A stretch of 5,661 bases of DNA from Thermoplasmatales archaeon ex4484_36 (GCA_002254765.1 NJDV01000053.1:1-5661), one strand, 5' to 3'. Shown: positions 1-5,661, counted from the first letter of the stretch. The notes: generated by a model from the letters alone, not told the origin. Translations and numbers: made by a program.

Positions 1-338
1 CCGTTTAAGTTCTCCCAGGCGTAGAGGCCCGTAGCGTACGAATTGGACTTTCTGGGCCCGGTGTGTATTATATCTATCCAGCCATCGTTGTCAATGTCCC
101 CCACATCGATGTCTGCCCTCCAGATCCCTTCGGTTGGGAGGCCCGATGAGTGGGAGGTGTAGTTCTCAGCGGTGGACTGAAGGGGATAGGCGGAGGGGAT
201 GAACCCGATAAGTCCTCCGGCGTAGCTTTCCGAAGCTGTACTGTTCGTTGGAGAGGGTGGGTGGGGGACACCTCCCGGATACAAGCCAGCCGTCCAGACA
301 ATCATAAGGGCTACAACAGAAAGCAAAACTTTTTTCAC
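1..338 (-). CDS. Secreted VCBS/FG-GAP repeat surface protein, N-terminal part (3' end outside window)
   Basis: The frame stays open from a GTG at 338 to the window edge, giving 112 full codons. Residues 1-20 form a signal peptide: two lysines after the start, then a hydrophobic run (VLLSVVALMIVWTAG). A Pro/Ser/Thr-rich linker follows (about 21-38), with N-glycosylation sequons at N32 and N59. Residues 76-93 hold a VCBS/FG-GAP type repeat with the calcium-loop pattern DxDxDGxxD (D81, D83, D85, G86, D89). Such repeats build beta-propellers in exported adhesins, enzymes and integrin-like proteins, so the product is probably outside the cell or anchored at its surface; its partner is unknown. The start is well supported: GGTGAT lies five bases before it, and the GTGA overlap with the TrmB-family gene stop implies translational coupling. 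The C-terminus, further repeats and any anchor lie outside the window. Signal peptide and repeat are seen directly; the role is inference. Confidence 0.82.
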   Translation of the reverse strand, partial: MKKVLLSVVALMIVWTAGLYPGGVPHPPSPTNSTASESYAGGLIGFIPSAYPLQSTAENYTSHSSGLPTEGIWRADIDVGDIDNDGWIDIIHTGPRKSNSYATGLYAWENLN

Positions 339-1012
339 ACCATATCACCCCGTGAGAGAGGTTCTGCCTTCTCCCAAAGGGAGAGGAAGATATCTTTCAG
401 AAGTTTTGCGAATCCACTGTCGTGGATGACAACACCCTGGACGGAGTCCTCACCGTTTCCAACAATTATTATGGAGGACCTCTCGTCGAAGGTACCCCCC
501 TTTAGCGGTAGACTGGGGACCTTTCTGTGCTCCCACCTGGAGTATTTTGTGAATATCACCTTCACAGCCTCCGGGGCGGTGAGGATGTAGTCCTCCGAGA
601 TAAGGAAACGGATGGGTGTATCCTCCGGTGGCAACTCGTATGACATCTCTGTCATAGTCTGCAGATAAGGTGGTTTGGCGAAGATGTATCCCTCCCTTTC
701 TGTGTGGAATATGAGCGTCTGATAACGTCTGTATATCTGGGAGGGTTTTATGTAGAGCATGTTGAGGAGGGAGTCTTTAGGGTCAGACGCTTTGAACCTT
801 TTGACCCTAGATGGGACGACAATCACCAGACCCATCTCCACAAGACTGGCCAGGACATCATAGGTCCTGGTTCTCGGTATTCCCGAAGCTCTTGAAAGCT
901 CCGAAGCGGTCATAGGCCCAGAAGAGAGTAGGGAGAGGTATGCTTTTGCTTCATAGGTGTTCAGTCCCAGGGAGGCGAGGCTATCTATGAGTTTCTTTTG
1001 AAATGTTGTCAC
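335..1012 (-). CDS. TrmB-family winged-helix transcriptional regulator
   Basis: This 225-residue cytosolic protein has the typical TrmB N-terminal winged helix at about residues 8-72. It carries the recognisable core LGLNTYEAKAYLSLL, then MTASELSRASGIPRTRTYDVL as turn and recognition helix, and EMGLV as the wing entry. Family members bind promoter DNA and often respond to sugars or other small molecules through the C-terminal domain. Here residues 75-125 may form a short helical linker. Residues 135-215 are a compact alpha/beta domain ending in FLSLWEKAEPL, a tail type common in TrmB-like proteins; I see no clear phospholipase-D HxK motif. The length is short next to sugar-binding TrmB proteins (about 340 residues). 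The GTG start is the only usable one, because in-frame TAG TAG codons lie just upstream (1034-1039), and no clear ribosome site precedes it, so a leaderless transcript is likely. It overlaps the exported repeat-protein gene by four bases. The ligand is unknown. Confidence 0.92.
   Translation of the reverse strand: MTTFQKKLIDSLASLGLNTYEAKAYLSLLSSGPMTASELSRASGIPRTRTYDVLASLVEMGLVIVVPSRVKRFKASDPKDSLLNMLYIKPSQIYRRYQTLIFHTEREGYIFAKPPYLQTMTEMSYELPPEDTPIRFLISEDYILTAPEAVKVIFTKYSRWEHRKVPSLPLKGGTFDERSSIIIVGNGEDSVQGVVIHDSGFAKLLKDIFLSLWEKAEPLSRGDMV
344..349 (-). promoter_or_regulatory. Ribosome binding site of the VCBS/FG-GAP gene
   Basis: GGTGAT on the minus strand matches the anti-Shine-Dalgarno end of archaeal 16S rRNA. 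It sits five bases before the GTG at 338, inside the last codons of the TrmB-family gene. It decides the start of the exported protein and supports coupled translation of the two genes. Confidence 0.75.
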
Positions 1013-1064
1013 CCCGGAGAGCCTCTCGTACTACTATTTCATTAAGTACCCTCCTAGAAGGGAT
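1013..1064. promoter_or_regulatory. Symmetric divergent promoter/operator region between the two regulators
   Basis: These 52 bases separate the GTG starts at 1012 (minus) and 1065 (plus). A 5-base inverted repeat, GTACT (1028-1032) and AGTAC (1045-1049), flanks a 12-base AT-rich core (1033-1044). The centre of the dyad, 1038.5, is exactly the midpoint between the two GTG codons. The core therefore lies about 26 bases from either start, the usual TATA-to-start distance in archaea, and neither gene has a convincing ribosome site. This fits a shared or overlapping promoter giving two leaderless transcripts, with the dyad as an operator. A second small palindrome, GAGAG-C-CTCTC (1017-1027), lies between the AT-rich core and the minus-strand start. 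A conflicting reading is that plus-strand codons from about 1011 belong to the regulator on the right. The TATA match itself is poor. Confidence 0.4.
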
Positions 1065-2102
1065 GTGGACATATCTACTAGATCCGGCATTAAGCTCTCC
1101 ACTCTTGTGACAGCCAGAAAAAAGCTCACCTCAAAGGGTCTTCTGAAGTACAGCGTATTCCCCTTCAACTTTTCCGAGCCTCGGCCCTACCTCTTCCTCC
1201 TTACTGTTGAATCGGAGAGAACGGGAGATGAAAGAAAGTGCGGGGATGTTAAGGTGGTACAGGAAGGGAGTGTGTCCCTCATCCTTTCCATGAGCGATGG
1301 CAGATCCACAGCATCCTTCGTTTATGCCGCTAGATACACTGATTTTTTCAGATTCAAACATCAGCTCCTCCGAGAGATATACCCCGCAGGGGGGGCTGCA
1401 GAGGTAAAAGAGCACTGCCTCCTCAGAGAGGGGCTTGTTGCCCTCAACCTCTTTGACCATTCCCGAAGGGTTGCGCGTGAGCTCCTCTCGGAGATATCCC
1501 CTGCCAGGTTGAGGGAGAGGCTGAGGGAAGAGGAGGCAGCTTTGGGGGATAACGAATTAATAATCCTGCCGGATGTGACCAGTGCGCATCTTCGGAAGGA
1601 AGAGATGGCGATTTTAAACGCCCTCTTCAGGGACCCTACAATGAATTATGTTGAGCTCTCCCGGGCGACCGGAATCAACCGCCAGCGTGCCGCAAGGATC
1701 AAGAAGCGGCTTGACGAGGAGGTCTATTACCGTCCCTACGTTGACCCCTTTTCAACCTTACGTGAAAGCGAGCTAGTTGTCATCCACGCCATGGAACACT
1801 CCGGGGAGGTTGACGGGGGAGCCGTCGCATCTCTCTACAAGGAGAGAAGGAATGAGTTCAGAGAGTACAACGTGCTGTTTCTCCACTCCGGGGACACCTC
1901 TGTGATGATAGAGATATACCCTACCTACAGAGAATTCAGAAAAAGGTCTTCAGACCTTGAGGAGCTTATGGGGGATAAGCCTTTTCACCTCACCTCCCAT
2001 CACACCCTGGTTATGACCCCCGGGGAGAGCTTTGAGGCCAGAGTCCCTAGCTCATTTCCCTCACGTGAGCGTAGCTCTGAAGCGCCCCACTCTCGGCGTT
2101 GA
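1065..2102 (+). CDS. Tandem-module winged-helix (Lrp/AsnC-like) regulator, 5' end doubtful
   Basis: The open frame gives 345 residues from GTG 1065. Two similar modules follow one another. Module 1 has a winged helix at 1-30 (ISTRSGIKLSTLVTARKKL) and an effector-like domain at about 40-140. Module 2 has a winged helix at 175-225 (YVELSRATGINRQRAARIKK) and an effector domain at about 233-320. Within the effectors, residues 69-101 (LILSMSDG...VYAARYTDFFRF) match 268-298 (VLFLHSGD...EIYPTYREFRK). The folds suggest a cytosolic DNA-binding protein related to the Lrp/AsnC group; ligand and targets are unknown. Module 1 lacks its first helix when started at GTG 1065. The same frame is open back to 1002 and encodes a fitting helix (SLSYYYFIKYPPRRD), but it contains no ATG, GTG or TTG. 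A lost base, a non-standard start (ATT at 1041) or true 5' truncation are the options. The last 18 or so residues are encoded in the overlap with the convergent membrane-protein gene and look like an unstructured extension. Confidence 0.82.
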   Translation: MDISTRSGIKLSTLVTARKKLTSKGLLKYSVFPFNFSEPRPYLFLLTVESERTGDERKCGDVKVVQEGSVSLILSMSDGRSTASFVYAARYTDFFRFKHQLLREIYPAGGAAEVKEHCLLREGLVALNLFDHSRRVARELLSEISPARLRERLREEEAALGDNELIILPDVTSAHLRKEEMAILNALFRDPTMNYVELSRATGINRQRAARIKKRLDEEVYYRPYVDPFSTLRESELVVIHAMEHSGEVDGGAVASLYKERRNEFREYNVLFLHSGDTSVMIEIYPTYREFRKRSSDLEELMGDKPFHLTSHHTLVMTPGESFEARVPSSFPSRERSSEAPHSRR

Positions 2103-4332
2103 AAACGATGTACTTGGTGTTCCCCTCCCCAAGCGTCTTCTCAAAAGAGTAGTAGAGCCCCCTCTCCCCCGTCAGGCTGTTTATCCCTGCCGGGATCAAG
2201 GGATAGTAGGAGGTGAAGCGGAAGGTAAGCCCGTTCCAGAGGAGCTGGTCCTCCTCTCCGGGGGAGCTCTTTCCGTAGAGGAGCATTGTGACGTTGTCGC
2301 GGTCAAAGCAGTCTTTTGCCAGGGCCTCTGCCGCAGAGAAAGAATACACCCCATCGGAGGACACTTTGAGGGAGAGGGTGGAGGTTGTCTCAACGATTAT
2401 CGGGTTCTCCGGGGAGGACTGAAGGGCTATCACCCTTAACGCATCCTCTCCCCCCGGGTCCCTAATGAGTATCTCCCACCTCTTCAGGGAGGGCCCCTCC
2501 TCACTTATGTTGGCGTAGGCCAGTCTGGCGGAGGGGTGCAGCGTCATAAACTGCCTGTAGCGGCTCTTCTCTTCAAGAGTAGTGAATATGTCGTCCAGAG
2601 TGAACCCTTCAGGGACGGAGGAGCTCATATTACCCTGCCCGGGGCTGAGTCCTCCATAGGGGTATTTCTCCCCCCGGTAGGCCGGCTTGAGCTCTGAGAT
2701 ATCCTCAACAAGAGGGTGATAGGCCGACTGCTGGCCGAAGAGCACTACGAAGTCCCCGGGTTGGTAGTCCTCAAGCGTTCTTTTGAGCTCCACGCTGTAG
2801 GAGGTGGAGCCTTCTGCGGCGGTGAAAGTTGTATTGACCTTAACCGGGACGGGGATGTAGTTCCCTAGCCATACAAAAATGTGGTAGTCCTCAATCCCCA
2901 ATCTCTCCACCAGCTCCCTCTCTAGTTTTATCTCCATCTTAAAGCACGGCCTCTCCCCCACCCTCTCCGTGCCCACGATCCTCCACTGATAGGTGTAGCC
3001 CCCAACCGTAAAGAAGCCATCCTCGTCCTCTTCAAAAACCCTACTCTCCTTCACGGCATCCAGAGAGAGGAGGACGTCCGCAAGTTCTGTGGAGGGGTAT
3101 TCCACATCGTCTATGCTGTAGGTACGCTGAACGCTCTGGCCGGAGATGAGAAAGCTCATATCAATGAAGGTGTCAGAGACCACCTTGAAGGGATGTCTGT
3201 AGTAGAGATCCACGTATTTGTCCTGCCTGTACGTCTGCTGGCCGCTTATCGGAATCACCCCTTCCCCTCCATTCACCGTGGCCTCTCCGGATATTTCAAA
3301 ATACTGGTTGAGGTGAAGGTTGAGCGCCCACGCCTCCTGCCCGAAGCCGTTCTGAACCCGGATTCCCCCATCCCCCTCAAGATTTATACGATCCTCCTCC
3401 CCCGGGGGGTTCCAGAAGTGCAGCGTCACATCTGTAATCTCAAGCAGCCCCTCCTCGGAGAGATATTCTATCCCTTCACTGTCGTGGAGACTCACGTTTC
3501 CCTCGGTATAATAGCGGTACTCGTCCCCCCACCTCAGCCTCTCTACCGTTATTGTTATGGGGTCCACCTCTATTCTCACAGAATACTCCTTCAGAACCTC
3601 CCCATGACTGGCCATAAGGGTCACGTTGTAGCTCCCTGAATGGGTGAAGTACAGCTTTATAACCTCCGAGTTGAGATCACCCTCCAGGATTCTGTAATCC
3701 TCAGGGACTATGATCCAATTCAGTTCGATCTCCTTCACACTGGAGCGGATGAAGGTCCTTGTGGCATCTAGGGTTACCACCTCACCCGCATAGCACTCGG
3801 TGGCGGAGGCGTCAATGTATGGAAGAAGAACGACCTTTTTGTTCTGTCCGCCGCGGGAGAGTATCGTGTAGTATGCCGCTGATAAAACTATTATCACCAC
3901 CGCAGCAGCCATGACCATTTTGAAGGTACCCCCACGGGGAAGCTTAAGGTGAGCCCTGCGGGGGGCCTTCGCCCCGGCAGGCTCCTTCTCAGCCCCCGTG
4001 AGCTCTGGCTTCTCAGGCGTCTTTTCTTCGCCTCCCTCAGCCCCCTGAAAGAGCTCTTCAAGCTCCTCCATCCTTTCGCTGAACTCCGACCGTCCTTTAA
4101 GTGCCTGGACAAGCATCTCCTCAAGCTCCTCTGTCTCCACCCCCTCCGTCTCCTCGACCCCGAGGTCGGAGAGCGCCTCCCGGAGGTAATTTCTGTACTC
4201 CGTCAGAAAGAGCTGGAGGTCCTCTTCAAGGAGGTAGGAGAGTTCCTCTTCCCCTCCCAGTATCCCCTGAAGAACCTCAAGCTTCTTTTTCATAAGCTCT
4301 TTATCTTGTCTGCCCCCGGGTTCAACCGCCAT
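2047..4332 (-). CDS. Single-pass membrane protein with acidic cytosolic N-terminus and PKD-like, beta-rich ectodomain
   Basis: The 761-residue protein (numbered from ATG 4332) starts with a Glu/Leu-rich helical segment, likely coiled coil (about 10-97). An acidic Pro-rich linker follows, then a basic patch (about 124-138: RRAHLKLPRGG). One membrane helix at about 139-158 (MVMAAAVVIIVLSAAYY) should place the N-terminus inside and about 600 residues outside. The ectodomain opens with a PKD/Ig-like domain at about 171-257, with the typical late motif HSGSYNVTLMA. A beta-rich region (about 258-525) resembles lipoprotein-like folds, with WLGNYIPVPVKVNTTF near its end. The C-terminal region (about 570-761) ends in KYIVFNAESGALQSY, faintly PepSY-like. 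Six N-glycosylation sequons (N236, N279, N500, N568, N608, N680) all lie on the outer side. No enzyme motif is visible; a sensor or envelope-structure role is inference. ATG 4332 is preferred over an in-frame GTG at 4347 because GGTGAG precedes it. It is divergent from the ATPase gene and convergent with the tandem-module regulator. Confidence 0.9.
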   Translation of the reverse strand: MAVEPGGRQDKELMKKKLEVLQGILGGEEELSYLLEEDLQLFLTEYRNYLREALSDLGVEETEGVETEELEEMLVQALKGRSEFSERMEELEELFQGAEGGEEKTPEKPELTGAEKEPAGAKAPRRAHLKLPRGGTFKMVMAAAVVIIVLSAAYYTILSRGGQNKKVVLLPYIDASATECYAGEVVTLDATRTFIRSSVKEIELNWIIVPEDYRILEGDLNSEVIKLYFTHSGSYNVTLMASHGEVLKEYSVRIEVDPITITVERLRWGDEYRYYTEGNVSLHDSEGIEYLSEEGLLEITDVTLHFWNPPGEEDRINLEGDGGIRVQNGFGQEAWALNLHLNQYFEISGEATVNGGEGVIPISGQQTYRQDKYVDLYYRHPFKVVSDTFIDMSFLISGQSVQRTYSIDDVEYPSTELADVLLSLDAVKESRVFEEDEDGFFTVGGYTYQWRIVGTERVGERPCFKMEIKLERELVERLGIEDYHIFVWLGNYIPVPVKVNTTFTAAEGSTSYSVELKRTLEDYQPGDFVVLFGQQSAYHPLVEDISELKPAYRGEKYPYGGLSPGQGNMSSSVPEGFTLDDIFTTLEEKSRYRQFMTLHPSARLAYANISEEGPSLKRWEILIRDPGGEDALRVIALQSSPENPIIVETTSTLSLKVSSDGVYSFSAAEALAKDCFDRDNVTMLLYGKSSPGEEDQLLWNGLTFRFTSYYPLIPAGINSLTGERGLYYSFEKTLGEGNTKYIVFNAESGALQSYAHVREMS

Positions 4333-4335
4333 AGG

Positions 4336-4341
4336 CTCACC
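4336..4341 (-). promoter_or_regulatory. Ribosome binding site of the membrane-protein gene
   Basis: GGTGAG on the minus strand lies three bases before ATG 4332. The spacing is rather short, but the match to the archaeal anti-Shine-Dalgarno is good. It makes ATG 4332 a better start than the in-frame GTG at 4347, which would bury this site inside the coding region. Confidence 0.55.
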
Positions 4342-4363
4342 GCACACCCTTTCAATGGCCCCA

Positions 4364-4383
4364 CATATTAAAATTATTTTCCT
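4364..4383 (-). promoter_or_regulatory. Archaeal promoter (BRE plus TATA) of the membrane-protein gene
   Basis: Read on the minus strand, a purine-rich BRE-like stretch (AGGAAAATAA) runs into the TATA-like TTTTAATATG at 4373-4364. With the usual distance of about 26 bases, transcription would begin near 4343, giving a leader of about 11 bases that just includes the GGTGAG ribosome site before ATG 4332. The agreement of box, spacing and ribosome site is the evidence; the transcription start itself is inferred. Confidence 0.55.
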
Positions 4384-4399
4384 TTACACAGAACCATCC

Positions 4400-4414
4400 A
4401 AAAAGATTTATTAA
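4400..4414 (+). promoter_or_regulatory. Archaeal promoter (BRE plus TATA) of the STAND ATPase gene
   Basis: AAAAAG (4400-4405) followed by ATTTATTA (4406-4413) fits a BRE and TATA box. The box centre is about 28 bases before ATG 4438, so transcription should start one to three bases ahead of the ATG and the mRNA would be practically leaderless. An AAGGT at 4421-4425 lies too far from the ATG to be a good ribosome site, which agrees with a leaderless start. Confidence 0.6.
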
Positions 4415-4437
4415 CCACATAAGGTAATTCGGTTTAC

Positions 4438-5661
4438 ATGGCCAAGGGTCAGCAGAACCTCTTCTCTCTCTCCAACAGGATAATCCTGCACATAGACAGC
4501 TTCAAGATATATTACGAAGAGATCGATATTGTGACCCCACCGAAGGACCTTGTACAGAGGTATATTGCCCTTGGGGTTGGTGCGAAGTTTAATCAGGTTC
4601 GCGCCAGATTGAACGAACTTCTGAGAGATGGTTATATCCTGAAGGTTCAGACCAGGCCCCTTGGGCTCCCCCGTGCGGTCCCCGTTTACCTTCTCACTGA
4701 GAAAGGAAGAAAGAGAGCCAAGAGACTCAAGGAGGAGATAAACCAGCTGAAGATAAGAGTGAGAGACGAGCACGGAAGGATCTACGAGGAGAGCATAGGG
4801 GAGCTTAAGAAGAGGATATTCCCCTTTCCCAAATACAACGAGATTTATCTGATGCTCAAGAGGGAGGGTGTGGTGGACATAGCCCGGCTTAGGGATTACA
4901 GGAGGCATGGGGTGAAGGTAGCCCACCTGGGGGACTCCCCCGTGGTGACAAGGCTCTACGGCAGAGATATGGAGAGGATCCACCTGATGGACGGTCTGAA
5001 GAGCCCTGGTCCCTCCGTTTACGTGGTCAAAGGTATAGCAGGCATAGGGAAGAGCACCCTTGTAAAATCGGTGGTTGAGTTCTTCCTCAACGAGACCAAC
5101 ATCTTCTGGTACACCATGAAGGAGGGAGACACCCCCGGGAGTCTCCTGAGAGAGCTCGCCTCCTTCCTGAAGAAATGCGGTGCCACATCACTGGAAAACC
5201 TGCTCAAGGCGGGAAGAGAGAGGCCCTGGACCCTGGATGAACTGAAGGACGCCCTGAAAAGGGACTTAACTGAACTCTTCGCCATACTGGTCATTGACGA
5301 TACTCATCATGTCCGAAGGGACATGAATTTCATCTACACCCTCAAAGCCATCAAGGAGGCCACCATAAACAGCAGGGGTCTTAAGACCATTTTCATAACA
5401 AGGTACGACGTTCCCTACTATTCCAGAAGGGACGAGGTTGAGGGGCATGTGGAGATTATCCACCTTAAAGAGCTTGACTTTGAGGCTGTCCAGAAGCTCT
5501 TAAGAGAGAAGGGGATTCCTGAGGAGTATCACGAGACGATATTCAGGAAGCTCGGAGGCCACCCGCAGGTACTTGAGCTCTTAAGGAGGGATACCACAGA
5601 CTTTGAGAAGATTCCCGATAACGTCACAGAGTTCGTGGTGAGGGAGGTCATAGAGAAGCTC
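4438..5661 (+). CDS. Winged-helix STAND-type NTPase regulator, N-terminal 408 residues (3' end outside window)
   Basis: The frame is open from ATG 4438 to the window end. Residues 10-98 form a MarR-like winged helix: NRIILHI at the start, LVQRYIALGVGAKFNQVRARLNEL as the turn and recognition helices, and VPVYLLTEKGRKRAKRL after the wing. A linker with a further small helical unit (about 100-172) leads to the NTPase. There, Walker A is GIAGIGKST (G199, G202, G204, K205, S206), Walker B is ILVIDD (D287, D288), a sensor-1-like strand is TIFITR (R322), and the lid motif is GGHPQVLEL (GHP at 374-376). This set is known from archaeal STAND ATPases, signal switches that bind ATP, oligomerise and often carry C-terminal TPR repeats; that part would lie beyond the edge. 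It is a cytosolic, probably DNA-binding regulator. Its input and targets are unknown, but it shares a divergent promoter region with the membrane-protein gene. All NTPase key residues seen are intact. Confidence 0.93.
   Translation, partial: MAKGQQNLFSLSNRIILHIDSFKIYYEEIDIVTPPKDLVQRYIALGVGAKFNQVRARLNELLRDGYILKVQTRPLGLPRAVPVYLLTEKGRKRAKRLKEEINQLKIRVRDEHGRIYEESIGELKKRIFPFPKYNEIYLMLKREGVVDIARLRDYRRHGVKVAHLGDSPVVTRLYGRDMERIHLMDGLKSPGPSVYVVKGIAGIGKSTLVKSVVEFFLNETNIFWYTMKEGDTPGSLLRELASFLKKCGATSLENLLKAGRERPWTLDELKDALKRDLTELFAILVIDDTHHVRRDMNFIYTLKAIKEATINSRGLKTIFITRYDVPYYSRRDEVEGHVEIIHLKELDFEAVQKLLREKGIPEEYHETIFRKLGGHPQVLELLRRDTTDFEKIPDNVTEFVVREVIEKL

Noticed and set aside
150..590. 146-codon plus-strand frame across the 5' end of the VCBS/FG-GAP gene and the end of the TrmB-family gene
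   Set aside because: It lies wholly antisense to two well-supported genes, and its translation shows no domain.
987..1001. ATG 987 in frame with the tandem-module regulator, with TGA 999 read as selenocysteine
   Set aside because: There is no sign of a selenocysteine element, the codons before the TGA lie in the antisense of the TrmB-family gene, and a lost base in the C-run explains the frame more simply.
2018..2025. CCCCGGGG palindrome near the end of the tandem-module regulator, as terminator
   Set aside because: It has no loop and no following T-run, and it lies inside coding sequence; archaeal terminators are mainly T-rich stretches.
2032..2439. 135-codon plus-strand frame
   Set aside because: It is antisense to the membrane-protein gene, with low-complexity Pro/Val/Gly-rich translation and no own promoter.
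4333..4347. GTG at 4347 as start of the membrane protein, adding five residues
   Set aside because: ATG 4332 has GGTGAG just ahead and a promoter at a fitting distance; GTG 4347 would lie ahead of or at the expected transcription start.
3949..4371. 140-codon plus-strand frame rich in Leu and Pro
   Set aside because: It mirrors the Glu/Leu-rich coding of the membrane protein's cytosolic part on the other strand; composition is explained by that.
4411..4428. Weak dyad TTAACC...GGTAAT downstream of the TATA box of the ATPase gene
   Set aside because: Only four of six arm positions pair, which is expected by chance in AT-rich DNA.
4411..4983. 190-codon minus-strand frame
   Set aside because: It is antisense to the winged-helix part of the STAND ATPase, whose own frame has clear domains; no promoter or ribosome site fits it.

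Overview
The window looks archaeal, most likely euryarchaeal (a Thermoplasmatota-like lineage is a guess). This rests on TATA/BRE-like promoter elements about 26-28 bases ahead of starts, a GGTGAT ribosome site, GTG starts, heavy use of AGG/AGA and ATA codons, a TrmB-family regulator, and an archaeal-type winged-helix STAND ATPase. It holds five protein genes and no RNA gene, insertion sequence or CRISPR array that I can see. Coding density is very high: the only non-coding stretches are two divergent intergenic regions, 52 and 105 bases long.

Layout from left to right. (1) At the left edge, minus strand, is the 5' part of a secreted VCBS/FG-GAP repeat protein. Its GTG start overlaps the stop of the next gene upstream. 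(2) That upstream gene, also minus, is a 225-residue TrmB-family regulator, so regulator and surface protein form a translationally coupled pair. (3) Across a 52-base divergent region, on the plus strand, is a 345-residue regulator made of two tandem winged-helix plus effector modules. Its first helix appears to be encoded upstream of the only usable start, so the 5' end is probably damaged or mis-sequenced. (4) It converges, with a 56-base coding overlap, on a 761-residue minus-strand membrane protein: an acidic cytosolic N-terminus, one membrane helix, a PKD-like domain and a large beta-rich ectodomain. (5) Across a 105-base region with back-to-back promoters, the plus strand carries the first 408 codons of a winged-helix/STAND NTPase regulator that runs off the right edge.

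Taken together this is a cell-envelope and regulation locus. Three DNA-binding proteins of three different families alternate with two large extracytoplasmic proteins. A reasonable but unproven reading is that the regulators control the neighbouring surface proteins, or that the membrane protein senses a signal relayed to the divergent ATPase. The most interesting details are the broken or hidden 5' end of the tandem-module regulator, the symmetric promoter it shares with the TrmB gene, and the unclassified membrane protein paired with the ATPase.
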